Below are positions 10,578-19,643 of a stretch of DNA of 64,000 nucleotides, one piece after another. Both the position numbers and the translations under genes were made by a program. The DNA comes from Actinotalea endophytica. GTDB lineage: Bacteria; Actinomycetota; Actinomycetes; Actinomycetales; Cellulomonadaceae. Every line of letters begins with the position of its first letter. Within the stretch, counting starts at the first letter, position 1. The stretch covers positions 425,091-489,090 of the forward strand of contig NZ_JAOVZU010000001.1 of the NCBI RefSeq assembly GCF_025717005.1. Reading direction: 5' to 3'. Under the pieces are notes generated by a model. It saw only the letters and a program-made list of their open reading frames with translations. It did no database searches and had not been told where the DNA came from.

Positions 10578-11948
10578 ATGACCGAGGAGACCACCGCCGC
10601 CCCCGCGGCCCCGGCCGTCTCGCCCCCGCGCGCCCGGGTCGTGGTGGCCAGCACTGCGGGGATCTTCGTCGAGTCGCTCGACTGGTCGATCTACGGGCTG
10701 GCCGCGCCGTACTTCGCCGAGCAGATCTTCCCCGGCGACGACCAGACGGCCTCCCGGCTCGGCGCCTACGCGGTGTTCGCGGCGGGGTTCGTCGCGCGGC
10801 CGTTCGGCAGCTTCCTGATGGGTCGGATCACCGACGTGCGCGGGCGGCGGGCCGGGCTCACCGCGAGCGTCGCGCTCATCGCGCTCGGCTCGCTGATCAT
10901 CGCGATCGCCCCGACGTACACCGCGGCCGGTCTCGCCGCAGCCGGGGTCGTGCTGCTCGCGCGGCTCCTCCAGGGCATCGCGATGGGCGGTGAGGTCGCC
11001 ACCGCGGCGACCTACGTCGTCGAGGTCGCGCCGGCCGAACGCCGGCACCGCTACGGCGCGTTCGCGTACTCGGGCGACGCGTTCGGCACCCTGGCCGGCA
11101 CGGTGGTGCTCGCGGTGCTGCTCGGGGCGCTCGGCACGGCGGGCGTCGAGTCCGGAGGGTGGCGGCTCGCGTTCGCGTTCGCCGGGCTGTGCGGCGCGCT
11201 CGCGTTCTGGATCCGGCGCGGCGTGCCCGAGTCGGGCGTGTTCACCTCGGCGCGCGAGGCCGGGTACCTGCCGGCGTGGCCGCAGGTGGTCGCCCACCTC
11301 CCGCGGATGCTGCTCGCCTTCGGGCTCACCATCGGCTCGACCATGGGCGTGTACTTCGGCTCGATCTACCTGCCGAGCTTCGCCGCGCACTCCGGGCGGA
11401 TCACCGAGGAGGCTGCGACCGCGCAGCACACCGTGGCGCTGCTGGCCCTGGTCATCTCGATGATCGTGTCCGGCTTCCTGTCCGACCGGTTCGGCCCGCT
11501 CGCCCTGATCCGGGTCGGGTTCACCGGTGCCGCGCTGCTCGTCCTGCCGCTCATGCTCGGGTTCCTCGCGGGCCACGTGCCGTACGTCGTGGCGGCGGCG
11601 ACGTTCACGACCTTCGTCGGGCTGCAGCTCGGCGTGACCCCGGTGGCCGGTGCCCGGTTGTTCCCGGTGCCGATCCGGGCCGTGGCGCTCGGCATCCCGG
11701 CGGCGCTCGCGATCGCGCTCTTCGGCGGGACGTTCCTGTTCGTCGCCGAGTGGCTGATCGACGCCGACCACCTGTCCCTCGTCCCGGTGTACGCGGCGAT
11801 CGGCCTGACCGTCTCCGCGGTCGGCTCGTGGCTGGTGCGCTACTCGTTGCTGTACCCGGCCGACACCCTGGCCGGGACCCATGCCGGCACCGACGGCGAT
11901 GCCACCGCCCGGACCGGAGCGATCGACGCCACGGGAGGCGCAGCATGA
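10578..11948 (+). CDS. MFS transporter, metabolite:H+ symporter (MHS)-like
   Basis: A 456-residue transporter with twelve predicted helices. The early acidic helix with ESLDWSIYG and the loop MGRITDVRGRRAGL between helices 2 and 3 match the metabolite:H+ symporter group, which imports organic acids, betaines or similar solutes by proton symport. The stop overlaps the start of the M20 amidohydrolase gene by four bases, suggesting that the imported compound is an amide or N-acyl conjugate that the hydrolase then cleaves. That link is inference from context. Confidence 0.85.
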   Translation: MTEETTAAPAAPAVSPPRARVVVASTAGIFVESLDWSIYGLAAPYFAEQIFPGDDQTASRLGAYAVFAAGFVARPFGSFLMGRITDVRGRRAGLTASVALIALGSLIIAIAPTYTAAGLAAAGVVLLARLLQGIAMGGEVATAATYVVEVAPAERRHRYGAFAYSGDAFGTLAGTVVLAVLLGALGTAGVESGGWRLAFAFAGLCGALAFWIRRGVPESGVFTSAREAGYLPAWPQVVAHLPRMLLAFGLTIGSTMGVYFGSIYLPSFAAHSGRITEEAATAQHTVALLALVISMIVSGFLSDRFGPLALIRVGFTGAALLVLPLMLGFLAGHVPYVVAAATFTTFVGLQLGVTPVAGARLFPVPIRAVALGIPAALAIALFGGTFLFVAEWLIDADHLSLVPVYAAIGLTVSAVGSWLVRYSLLYPADTLAGTHAGTDGDATARTGAIDATGGAA

Positions 11949-13150
11949 CCGTCACGCCCGCCCTGCTCGCCGAGGCCGCCGGCCTCGCCCCCGACCTGGT
12001 GCAGCTGCGCCGCCGACTGCACACCGTGCCCGAGGTCGGCCTGCACCTGCCGCTCACCCAGGCCGCGGTGCTCGAGGCGCTGGACGGCCTGGACCTCGAG
12101 GTCAGCACGGGGTCGGCGCTGAGCTCGGTGGTCGCGGTGCTGCGGGGCGCGAGGCCCGGGCCCGTGGTGCTGCTGCGGGCCGACATGGACGCGCTCCCGG
12201 TCACCGAGGACTCGGCCGAGCCGGTGCGCAGCGCGCACGAGGGTGCGATGCACGCGTGCGGGCACGACCTGCACACCGCCGGGCTGGTCGGAGCCGCCAG
12301 GCTGCTGCACGCCCATCGCGACGAGCTCGCCGGTTCCGTGGTCCTGATGTTCCAGCCCGGCGAGGAGGGCGATGCCGGTGCGCGCCTGATGATCGACGAG
12401 GGCGTGCTGGACGCGGCGGGCGAGCGGGTGGTCGCCGCCTACGCGCTGCACGTGACGTCGGCGCTGCTGCCCGCGGGCCTGGTCGCCAGCCGGCCCGGCA
12501 CCATGCTCGCGGCCGCCGACACGATGACCGTCACGGTGCGCGGGCGGGGCGGGCACGGCTCGATGCCGCACCTGGCCGCCGACCCGGTGACCGGGGCCGC
12601 GGAGATCGTGCTCGCCGTGCAGGCCGCCGTGACGCGCCAGTTCGACGCGCTGGACCCGGTGGTCGTCTCGGTCGGCCGGATCTCGGCCGGCACCACGGAC
12701 AACGTCATCCCGGAGACCGCCGAGCTCGCCGCGACCGTCCGGACGTTCTCCGAGGAGACCCACGCGGTGGTCGCGGGACGGCTCACCCGGGTGGTCGAGA
12801 AGATCGCCGAGGCGCACGGGCTGACCGCCGAGGTGTCGTACCGGCCGGGCTACCCGGTGACCGTGAACACCCCGGGCGAGGTGGGGCGCGTCGCGCGCGT
12901 GTCGACCGCGCTGGTCGGTGCGCAGGGGTTCTGGGAGGCGCCCCGGCCGATCCCCGGATCGGAGGACTTCTCCTACGTGCTCGCCGAGGTCCCCGGCGCG
13001 TATCTCGGGCTCGGTGCGACGCCCGCGGACCGGGACCCGGCGACGGCCGCGTACAACCACGCACCGCAGGCCACGTTCGACGAGCGCGTGCTGCCGCAGG
13101 CCGCCGCGCTGCTCGCCGGGCTGGCGATGGACCGGCTCGCCGAGGGCTGA
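11945..13150 (+). CDS. M20-family amidohydrolase/peptidase
   Basis: A 401-residue metallohydrolase of the M20D branch (hippurate hydrolase, N-acyl amino acid or IAA-amino acid hydrolases). Metal-site signatures are present in order: RADMDALPV, HACGHDLHT, the catalytic PGEEGDAGA, and a late GSEDFSY; the dimerisation domain with RGRGGHGSMPH sits between. It probably hydrolyses an amide bond of a small N-acylated substrate in the cytoplasm. Translation is coupled to the MFS transporter gene (ATGA overlap), so the two likely form an import-and-cleave unit. The exact substrate is unknown. Confidence 0.88.
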   Translation: MTVTPALLAEAAGLAPDLVQLRRRLHTVPEVGLHLPLTQAAVLEALDGLDLEVSTGSALSSVVAVLRGARPGPVVLLRADMDALPVTEDSAEPVRSAHEGAMHACGHDLHTAGLVGAARLLHAHRDELAGSVVLMFQPGEEGDAGARLMIDEGVLDAAGERVVAAYALHVTSALLPAGLVASRPGTMLAAADTMTVTVRGRGGHGSMPHLAADPVTGAAEIVLAVQAAVTRQFDALDPVVVSVGRISAGTTDNVIPETAELAATVRTFSEETHAVVAGRLTRVVEKIAEAHGLTAEVSYRPGYPVTVNTPGEVGRVARVSTALVGAQGFWEAPRPIPGSEDFSYVLAEVPGAYLGLGATPADRDPATAAYNHAPQATFDERVLPQAAALLAGLAMDRLAEG

Positions 13151-13160
13151 GACCGGCGCG

Positions 13161-13206
13161 TCGCGTTCACCCGGCACCCCTTGTCGCGTTCACCCGGACG
13201 GGTGAA
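13161..13206 (+). promoter_or_regulatory. Candidate PHO box / PhoP-type operator
   Basis: Two direct copies of GTTCACCCGG lie at 13165-13174 and 13188-13197, 23 bases apart. The second is also one arm of a perfect inverted repeat, TTCACCCG-GA-CGGGTGAA (13189-13206). The element fits the 11-base direct-repeat unit known for the Streptomyces PHO box at 10 of 11 positions. It sits 47 bases before the start of a 5'-nucleotidase gene, a class of gene often induced by phosphate starvation. The sequence is observed; PhoP binding is inference. Confidence 0.5.
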
Positions 13207-13252
13207 TGCTGGCTCGGCCCGAACAACGGGCGACCAGAGTCAAGGGGGATCC

Positions 13253-15079
13253 ATGACGATCACTGCTCGACGCACCAGGGTGCTCGGCCTCCTCGCGGCC
13301 GGCGCACTCGTCCTCACCGCCGCCGCACCGGCCACCGCCGGCGGCCGCGGCCACACCCACGACCAGTCCTTCGAGCTCACCGTGATGGGGACCACGGACC
13401 TGCACGGCAACGCCGTGAACTGGGACTACTTCAAGAACGCGGAGTACGACGACAGCGCTCACAACGACGTGGGCCTGGCGAAGATCTCGACCCTCGTCAA
13501 CCAGGTCCGGGCCGACAAGGGCGACGCGAACACCCTCCTCATCGACGCGGGCGACACCATCCAGGGCACCCCGCTCGACTACTACTACGCCAAGATCGAC
13601 CCGATCACGAACGGCACCGAGCACCCGATGGCGGCCGCGATGAACGCGATCGGGTACGACGCCGCCGCGCTCGGCAACCACGAGTTCAACTACGGCCTGG
13701 ACGTGCTGCGCACGTTCGAGGGCCAGCTCGACTTCCCGCTGCTCGGCGCGAACGCGGTCAGCGACCGCACCGGACGGCCGGCGTTCCAGCCGTACGTCAT
13801 CGAGCGGGTCCGCACGTCGAACGGGGTGCCGATCAAGGTCGGCATCCTCGGGCTCACCAACCCGGGCATCGCCATCTGGGACAAGGCGAACGTCGACGGC
13901 GTGCTGAGCTTCCCGGGCCTGGTCGAGCAGGCGAAGGTCTGGGTGCCGAAGATGCGGCGGGCCGGTGCGGACGTCGTGATCGTGGCCGCGCACTCCGGGG
14001 CGGACACCTCGTCGTCGTACGGCGACGCCCTGCCGTTCCCCGAGAACGCCGCGACGCTGGTCGCCGAGCAGGTGCCCGGGATCGACGCGATCCTCGTCGG
14101 GCACGCCCACCAGGAGATCCCCGAGCGGATCGTGGTGAACCAGCAGACCGGCAAGGAGGTCGTGCTGTCCGAGCCGCTGAAGTGGGGCGAGCGGCTCAGC
14201 GTGTTCGACATCGACCTCACGCTGCACCGCGGCCACTGGACGGTCGACGACGTCAGCTCGCAGGTGCTCAACGCGAACACCGTCCCGGAGGACCCGGCCA
14301 TCGTGAGCCTGCTCGCCGACGACCACCAGGCCGTCGTGGACTACGTGAACTCGGTGATCGGGACCTCGACGGAGGAGCTGTCCGCAGCGACCGCCCGGTA
14401 CGAGGACGCCGCAGCCCTGGACTTCATCAACTACGTCCAGGCGTCGTCGGTCAAGGCGAACCTCACGGGCTCCGACGCGGACCTGCCGGTGCTCTCGATC
14501 GCGGCGCCGTTCAACCGGGCGGCGTCGATCCCGGCCGGTGACGTCTCGGTCCGGGACATCGCCGGGCTGTACATCTACGACAACACGCTGCTGGGCATCC
14601 GGTTCACCGGTGCCGAGGTCAAGGCGTACCTGGAGAAGTCCGCGCAGTACTTCCAGGCAGTCCCCGGGCCGGGTACGTACGCGGCCGACGACGTCACCAA
14701 CGCCGTCACCGCGACCGCGCCGAGCGGCACGCCGGACTACAACTACGACGTCATGTTCGGTCTCGACGCGCCGCTGACCTACGACATCGACCTGTCCCAG
14801 CCGGTCGGGTCGCGGATCACGGACCTGGCGTACGGCGGCACGCCGGTGGCCGACGGCGACGAGTTCGTCGTGGCGATCAACAACTACCGGCAGTCCGGCG
14901 GCGGCGGCTTCCCGGGGGTGACCACGGCGCCGATCGTGGACAACCGCCTGGTGGAGATCCGGCAGCTGCTGATCGACTGGGTGACCGCGCAGGGCACGAT
15001 CGACCCCACGCTGTTCTCGTCGACGAACCCGGACTGGCAGCTCACCTACGCAGGGTCGCCGCTGACGATCACGCCGTGA
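13253..15079 (+). CDS. Secreted 5'-nucleotidase / 2',3'-cyclic phosphodiesterase (UshA-like)
   Basis: A 608-residue exported metallophosphatase. A signal peptide (basic start, hydrophobic stretch, then TAAAPATA before GGRG) precedes the calcineurin-like domain with GTTDLHGN, IDAGDTIQGT, LGNHEFN, VAAHSG and VGHAHQEI, the usual dinuclear metal ligands. The C-terminal substrate domain of the family follows from about residue 370, including AAPFNRAA and INNYRQSGGGGF. It should release phosphate from extracellular nucleotides. The ATG has an AAGGGGGA site. The putative PHO box upstream points to phosphate control. Confidence 0.9.
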   Translation: MTITARRTRVLGLLAAGALVLTAAAPATAGGRGHTHDQSFELTVMGTTDLHGNAVNWDYFKNAEYDDSAHNDVGLAKISTLVNQVRADKGDANTLLIDAGDTIQGTPLDYYYAKIDPITNGTEHPMAAAMNAIGYDAAALGNHEFNYGLDVLRTFEGQLDFPLLGANAVSDRTGRPAFQPYVIERVRTSNGVPIKVGILGLTNPGIAIWDKANVDGVLSFPGLVEQAKVWVPKMRRAGADVVIVAAHSGADTSSSYGDALPFPENAATLVAEQVPGIDAILVGHAHQEIPERIVVNQQTGKEVVLSEPLKWGERLSVFDIDLTLHRGHWTVDDVSSQVLNANTVPEDPAIVSLLADDHQAVVDYVNSVIGTSTEELSAATARYEDAAALDFINYVQASSVKANLTGSDADLPVLSIAAPFNRAASIPAGDVSVRDIAGLYIYDNTLLGIRFTGAEVKAYLEKSAQYFQAVPGPGTYAADDVTNAVTATAPSGTPDYNYDVMFGLDAPLTYDIDLSQPVGSRITDLAYGGTPVADGDEFVVAINNYRQSGGGGFPGVTTAPIVDNRLVEIRQLLIDWVTAQGTIDPTLFSSTNPDWQLTYAGSPLTITP

Positions 15080-15085
15080 GCCGAC

Positions 15086-15120
15086 GGGCGGGCGTGCGCC
15101 GGACCGGTGCACGCCCGCCC
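15086..15120. terminator. Hairpin between convergent genes
   Basis: A perfect 12-bp stem (15086-15097 with 15109-15120) and an 11-base loop lie between the stops of the nucleotidase and the convergent GGDEF-EAL gene. There is no U-tract, as is common in high-GC actinobacteria. It could end transcription from both sides. Confidence 0.7.
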
Positions 15121-15136
15121 CGCCCGGCTCGGCGGG

Positions 15137-17341
15137 TCACGTGACGGCCGCGCGGCTCCGCGGGTCGCGGTCGTCGAGCCAGCGCTCGAGGGCGTCGGAG
15201 GGCACGGGGCGGGACAGGTAGAAGCCCTGTGCCTCGTCGCAACCCATCTCGGTGAGGTCGGCGAGCGCGCGGGAGTCCTCGACCCCTTCGGCGACCATCC
15301 GCAGCCGGAGGGAGTGCGCGAGCGCGACGGTCGAGGAGACCAGCGCCGCGGCGCGCTCGTCGTCGGCCATCGGCCGGACGAACGACCGGTCCAGCTTGAG
15401 CTCGTCGATCGGCAGGTCCCGCAGGTAGGCCAGGGACGAGTAGCCGGTGCCGAAGTCGTCGACGGCGATCCGGACGCCGCTCTCGCGCAGCGTGGCGAGG
15501 ACCGAACGCGCCCGCGCCCGGTCGGCCATCAGGAACTCCTCGGTGATCTCGAGCTGGAGCGCCGACGCCGGTAGGTCGCGCGCGCCGAGGAGCGTGGACA
15601 CCTCGGTCGGCAGGTCGGCGTCGACGAGGGTGGACGGCGAGAGGTTCACGGCGACCGTGAGGTCGCGGCCGGCCGCCCGCCACCTGGCCGCCTGGTCCAG
15701 GGCCTGGGTGAGCACGACGCGGGTCATGGCGTGCATCAGCCCGGCCGACTCGACCACCGGGAGGAACGCGTCCGGGTACAGCAGGCCGCGAGCCGGGTGG
15801 TTCCACCGGACGAGGGCCTCGACCCCGGTCGCGTGCCCGGACCCGAGGTCGACCTTCGGCTGGTAGTGCAGCACCAGCTGGTGCTCGGCGAGGGCCAGGC
15901 GCAGGTCGGTGACCAGCGACTCCTGCCCGCCCGCCTCGTCACCGGCGAGCGCGATCGGCCCGCGGGTCTTGGCCCGGTACATCGCCAGGTCGGCCCGGCG
16001 CAGCAGCGTCGAGAGGTCGTCCCCGTGCACCGGGTACAGCGCGATGCCGATGCTCACGGCCGTGCGCACGGCGAGGTCGTCGAGCTCGATCGGCGCCTCG
16101 AGGGCGGTGACCAGGTCTCGCGCGACGTGCTGGGCCTCGCGCACGCCCGCACGGTCGAGCAGGACCGCGAACTCGTCGCCGCCCAACCGGGCGAGCACGT
16201 CGTCCGAGCGGAGCCGGGCACGTAGCCGCGTCGTGACCTCGATGAGCAGGGCGTCGCCTGCGTGGTGGCCGAGGGTGTCGTTGACCTCCTTGAACCGGTC
16301 GAGGTCGAGCAGGAGCAGCGCGTGCGGGTCGCCGTTGGGGGTGAGCAGGGCCTCGGCCGCGGCGTGCAGCGCGCGACGGTTCGGCAGGCCGGTCAGCTCG
16401 TCCGTGGTCGCCTGGCCGTCGATCCGCCGGATCATCACGTACAGCCGCACGGTGAGCAGGCCGATCAGCGCGTAGCTGGAGACCGCGACGGGCACCACCG
16501 CGACCGGCCGACCGAGCACGACCTGCGCGAGCATGATCGCCGGGCCGACGGTCAGCGCGGCGAAGAGGTAGAGCAACGCACCGACGTGGGTGGTCCTCCG
16601 GCGCGGGTCGGTGGGCTCGGAGAAGCGTCGCATGTGGGGGTGCAGGGCGAGCACACCGGCGATCGGGTAGCCGACCAGCCACCGCGGGTCGAGCGCGACC
16701 GGGTGGGCCGCAGGAGCCGGACCGGTGAGGGCCGCGTCCAGGATGTCCCAGCCGATGCCGAAGCCGACGACGACCGCGACGCCGATCGTGACGCGCCGCC
16801 CGACCCCGGGTGACTGGGCGAGATGGACGAGTGCGCCGAACAGGAGGATGTTGGCGACCGGCCAGGCGAGGTCGATCACGGTCGTGACGTCGTGGCGCTC
16901 GGCCGCGAGCCAGGCCGGCCGGAGGATCGCGATCCACGTCACCATCCCGAGGCCGGTCATCAGGATCGCGGTGTCGACCAGGCCGATCGCGTCGGGCCGG
17001 GTGGTGCGGGCCCGCGCGAAGCGCAGCAGGGCGACCATGACCAGCGGGTAGGTGGCCAGGTAGAGCAGGTCGGACACCGGGTGTGCGGCCGCGCCGAGCG
17101 CACCCGGGAGCCACGCGTGCCCGGCGTCGCCCAGCACCCAGCTCGCCACCCCGGCCGCGAGCAGCCACCACGCGAGTGCGGCCTTCGGGCGGTTCACGCG
17201 GATGCCGACCACCATCGCGGCCGGGCCGGACAGCGCGACGACGACGTGCAGCACGTCGCGCGGGGTGCCGGCAGGCATGAGCACGTCGGTCAGCACGAGC
17301 GTGATCGCGCCGGCCAGGTACCAGGCCCAAGCCCGTTGCAC
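15137..17341 (-). CDS. Membrane GGDEF-EAL protein, second paralog
   Basis: A 734-residue c-di-GMP enzyme built like the protein at 8212-10425: a multi-helix membrane sensor (about 1-300), a GGDEF domain with intact LARLGGDEF and an RSDD inhibitory site five residues before it, and an EAL domain with EALVRW and VDDFGTGYSSL. Long blocks from TDELTGLPNRRAL onward are nearly identical to the paralog, while the sensor halves differ, so the two may respond to different signals. I prefer GTG at 17341, which has a GGAGGG site seven bases upstream, over a start at 17437 that would run into the promoter of the divergent sigma factor gene. Confidence 0.88.
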   Translation of the reverse strand: MQRAWAWYLAGAITLVLTDVLMPAGTPRDVLHVVVALSGPAAMVVGIRVNRPKAALAWWLLAAGVASWVLGDAGHAWLPGALGAAAHPVSDLLYLATYPLVMVALLRFARARTTRPDAIGLVDTAILMTGLGMVTWIAILRPAWLAAERHDVTTVIDLAWPVANILLFGALVHLAQSPGVGRRVTIGVAVVVGFGIGWDILDAALTGPAPAAHPVALDPRWLVGYPIAGVLALHPHMRRFSEPTDPRRRTTHVGALLYLFAALTVGPAIMLAQVVLGRPVAVVPVAVSSYALIGLLTVRLYVMIRRIDGQATTDELTGLPNRRALHAAAEALLTPNGDPHALLLLDLDRFKEVNDTLGHHAGDALLIEVTTRLRARLRSDDVLARLGGDEFAVLLDRAGVREAQHVARDLVTALEAPIELDDLAVRTAVSIGIALYPVHGDDLSTLLRRADLAMYRAKTRGPIALAGDEAGGQESLVTDLRLALAEHQLVLHYQPKVDLGSGHATGVEALVRWNHPARGLLYPDAFLPVVESAGLMHAMTRVVLTQALDQAARWRAAGRDLTVAVNLSPSTLVDADLPTEVSTLLGARDLPASALQLEITEEFLMADRARARSVLATLRESGVRIAVDDFGTGYSSLAYLRDLPIDELKLDRSFVRPMADDERAAALVSSTVALAHSLRLRMVAEGVEDSRALADLTEMGCDEAQGFYLSRPVPSDALERWLDDRDPRSRAAVT

Positions 17342-17447
17342 CGCGCTGCCCTCCACGTGGGGTGGATTGGCCCCGTCGTCCGATCGGCCGCCGACAGCCG
17401 GATGTGAGGGATCCGCTGCGACAACTTTCTCGGGCATCCTTGGTGCG

Positions 17448-17987
17448 ATGGACGCCGAGGTGCTGGAGCGCGCGCGTGCCGGCTCGGGCGAGGCGTTCGG
17501 TGTGATCTACGCCGAGCTCGCCGGGCCGGTGTCGGCGTACCTGCGCGCCAAGGGGGTCGCCGAGCACGAGGACCTCACGAGCGAGGTCTTCATCGCGGTT
17601 TTCCAGGGCCTGCCGGGGTTCGAGGGTGACGTCGTCGGGTTCCGCTCGTGGGTGTTCACGATCGCGCACCGCCGGGTGGTCGACACCTGGCGACGTGCCG
17701 GGCGCCGCCCGGAACCGGTGCCCTACGAGCCGGAGGACGACGCGCGGACCGCCGCGAGCGCGGAGGTCGAGGCCCTGGACCGGGTCGGGCAGGAACGTGC
17801 GCTGGCGCTGCTCGACCAGCTCACCCCGGAGCAGCGCGAGGTGCTCGTGCTGCGGATCGTCGCCGACCTCCCCATCGACGAGGTCGCGGTGGTCGTCGGG
17901 CGTCCGCCGGGCGCGGTCAAGGCGCTCCAGCACCGCGGCCTGGCCGCCTTGCGCAGGATCCTGGCGAAGGAGGGCGTATCCCCGTGA
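17448..17987 (+). CDS. ECF-type RNA polymerase sigma factor
   Basis: A 179-residue sigma factor with region 2 (about 8-75, with EDLTSEVFIAVFQGLPGF and SWVFTIAHRRVVD) and region 4 (about 120-172, with LTPEQREVLVLRIVADLP and the helix-turn-helix ending VKALQHRGLAAL). Size and the absence of regions 1 and 3 mark it as extracytoplasmic-function type. It overlaps the downstream membrane-protein gene by four bases, the standard arrangement of ECF sigma and anti-sigma. The start ATG gives a family-typical N-terminus. Confidence 0.9.
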   Translation: MDAEVLERARAGSGEAFGVIYAELAGPVSAYLRAKGVAEHEDLTSEVFIAVFQGLPGFEGDVVGFRSWVFTIAHRRVVDTWRRAGRRPEPVPYEPEDDARTAASAEVEALDRVGQERALALLDQLTPEQREVLVLRIVADLPIDEVAVVVGRPPGAVKALQHRGLAALRRILAKEGVSP

Positions 17988-18796
17988 GCCCCCACGACGA
18001 TGACCAGAGTGTGATCGACGCTCGGGACGAGGCCGTCATCGCCGGACAGGCGGTGGCGCCGGAGGACGCTGCCCTCGCGCAGTGGGCCGCCGAGCTGCGC
18101 GCGAGCGCCGTCGCACCCGAGCCGAGCGCGGCGCTGGCCGACCTCCTCGAGCACGGCGCCGGGCTGCGCGTGGTGGGGGCGCCGCCGCGCCGCCGGCACC
18201 GCGTGGCGCAGGTGGCCGTCGGCAGCGCGGTGGCCGCGGCGATGCTGGTGGGCGGGACTGCGGCTGCCGCCGCGGTGCGCGACGGCGTGCCGGTGACCGA
18301 GCTCCCGCACGCGATCACGCAGCGCATCGGCGACGCCGTGGGCGACGTGCTCGTGGCGGTCGGGGTTCGCGAGCCGGCCGACGAGGCGACCGCGACCGAC
18401 CCGGCTGCCTCCGTGGTCGGCGACCCGAGCGGTGACCCGACCGACGACGACGCGACCGTCGGCGTCCCGCCCGGCCACGGTGTCGCGGACCAGGCTCCGG
18501 GTCGCACCGACGACCCGGCTCAGCAAGCTCCCGGCCTCGACGAGGACGGCCCAGGTGCGTCCGAGGACGCTCCGGGTCACGACGAGAACGGTCCAGGTGC
18601 GTCGGAGGACGCCCCCGGCCTCGGCGGCACGAACCCGGGCCTCGGCGACGAGCAGGGCAACGGCAACGGCAGCAGCTCCGGCGACGGCGGCGACGGGCCG
18701 GGCCAGAGCTCGGACGACCACGGCTCGAGCACCGGCACCGACGACACGACCACCGGCACCGGCACGTCCGGTTCGGGTGCTCGCTCGGGCGGCTGA
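17984..18796 (+). CDS. Putative anti-sigma factor, single-pass, acidic Gly/Asp-rich tail
   Basis: A 270-residue protein translationally coupled to the ECF sigma gene. A cytoplasmic segment of about 70 residues precedes one membrane helix (about 75-98), then a long extracytoplasmic region that becomes Asp/Gly/Pro/Ser-rich, with repeats of the form GPGASEDAPG. Position and topology fit an anti-sigma factor, but I see no HxxxCxxC zinc-type anti-sigma motif, so that role rests on context. The disordered tail may sense the cell wall or anchor to it. Confidence 0.62.
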   Translation: MSPHDDDQSVIDARDEAVIAGQAVAPEDAALAQWAAELRASAVAPEPSAALADLLEHGAGLRVVGAPPRRRHRVAQVAVGSAVAAAMLVGGTAAAAAVRDGVPVTELPHAITQRIGDAVGDVLVAVGVREPADEATATDPAASVVGDPSGDPTDDDATVGVPPGHGVADQAPGRTDDPAQQAPGLDEDGPGASEDAPGHDENGPGASEDAPGLGGTNPGLGDEQGNGNGSSSGDGGDGPGQSSDDHGSSTGTDDTTTGTGTSGSGARSGG

Positions 18797-18921
18797 CGAG
18801 ACCCTCGGGGACCGTCCGGGAGAAAGTTCCGGGCAGGCCGTATCCCGGCGCGGGGCGCGGGCGATGACCCCGGTGGAAGCGGCGTGATCGCCGACCACGG
18901 ACCGACGGAGGTCGACACAGC

Positions 18922-19569
18922 ATGAGCACCACGGCACTGACCGCAGTCCTGGCCAAGTTCGCCGGGCTCAACGTGGCCGCGAAGGCGGCCGTCGGGATCG
19001 CCGTCGCCACCGGCGCGGTGGGCGCGGCGGCCGGTGTCCCCGCGGTGATCCACGAGGTCACCGCGAACGAGGAGGCCGTCGTCGCGGACGTCCCCGAGGA
19101 CCCGACCGTCGAGGACCCCGCCGAGGACCTGACCGACGACGGCACCGACGACTCGGATGACGCGACGGACGACGCGACCGACGACTCGGCCGACGCTCCC
19201 AGCGACGACCCGACCGACATCGGCAGCTGGCAGGACTACGACACGTTCGGCGAGTGGGTCTCGCTGCAGGCGCGTGAGGGTGGCGTGAACGGTCAGCAGA
19301 TCGCGGCCGCCGCGCACGAGCGCAACCAGCTCCGCGCCGCGGAGCGGGCCGGCACGGCGGACGCCGACGCGGACCAGGACCAGGACCAGACGCAGGATCA
19401 GGACCAGGACCAGACGCAGGACCAGGACCAGGACCGGGACCAGGCCCAGGACGGCACGTGCGACAACGACTGCGACGGCGACCAGGACCAGACGCAGGAC
19501 CAGGACCGGGTCGGCGCGCCGACCGAGGCGCCGGGCAAGTCCGGCGAGCAGCACGGCAAGAACGGCTGA
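18922..19569 (+). CDS. Acidic repeat protein with N-terminal membrane segment
   Basis: A 215-residue protein of unknown function. A hydrophobic Ala/Val-rich segment at about 12-42 is either a signal anchor or a membrane helix; it is followed by an Asp-rich stretch (70-108), a short conserved-looking block with WQDYDTFGEWV, and a tail of tandem DQDQTQ repeats. A similar N-terminal segment plus acidic tail is seen in the preceding anti-sigma-like protein, so the pair may share a cell-envelope location or arise by duplication. The ATG has a GGAGG site. The strong hairpins that follow close the cluster. Confidence 0.6.
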   Translation: MSTTALTAVLAKFAGLNVAAKAAVGIAVATGAVGAAAGVPAVIHEVTANEEAVVADVPEDPTVEDPAEDLTDDGTDDSDDATDDATDDSADAPSDDPTDIGSWQDYDTFGEWVSLQAREGGVNGQQIAAAAHERNQLRAAERAGTADADADQDQDQTQDQDQDQTQDQDQDRDQAQDGTCDNDCDGDQDQTQDQDRVGAPTEAPGKSGEQHGKNG

Positions 19570-19574
19570 GCCAG

Positions 19575-19608
19575 CTCACCGGATCGCTGGCGGGTCAGAT
19601 CCGGTGAG
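19575..19608 (+). terminator. Hairpin after the sigma cluster
   Basis: A perfect 11-bp inverted repeat (19575-19585 with 19598-19608), 12-base loop, begins five bases after the stop of the acidic repeat gene. Confidence 0.6.
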
Positions 19609-19643
19609 GGTCCGGGCACGGGGGTGCCCGGACTGACGAGGCA

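Noticed and set aside
19370-19510. Repetitive DNA that could be a repeat array or CRISPR.
   Set aside because: It is the coding repeat of Asp-Gln units inside the acidic protein gene.
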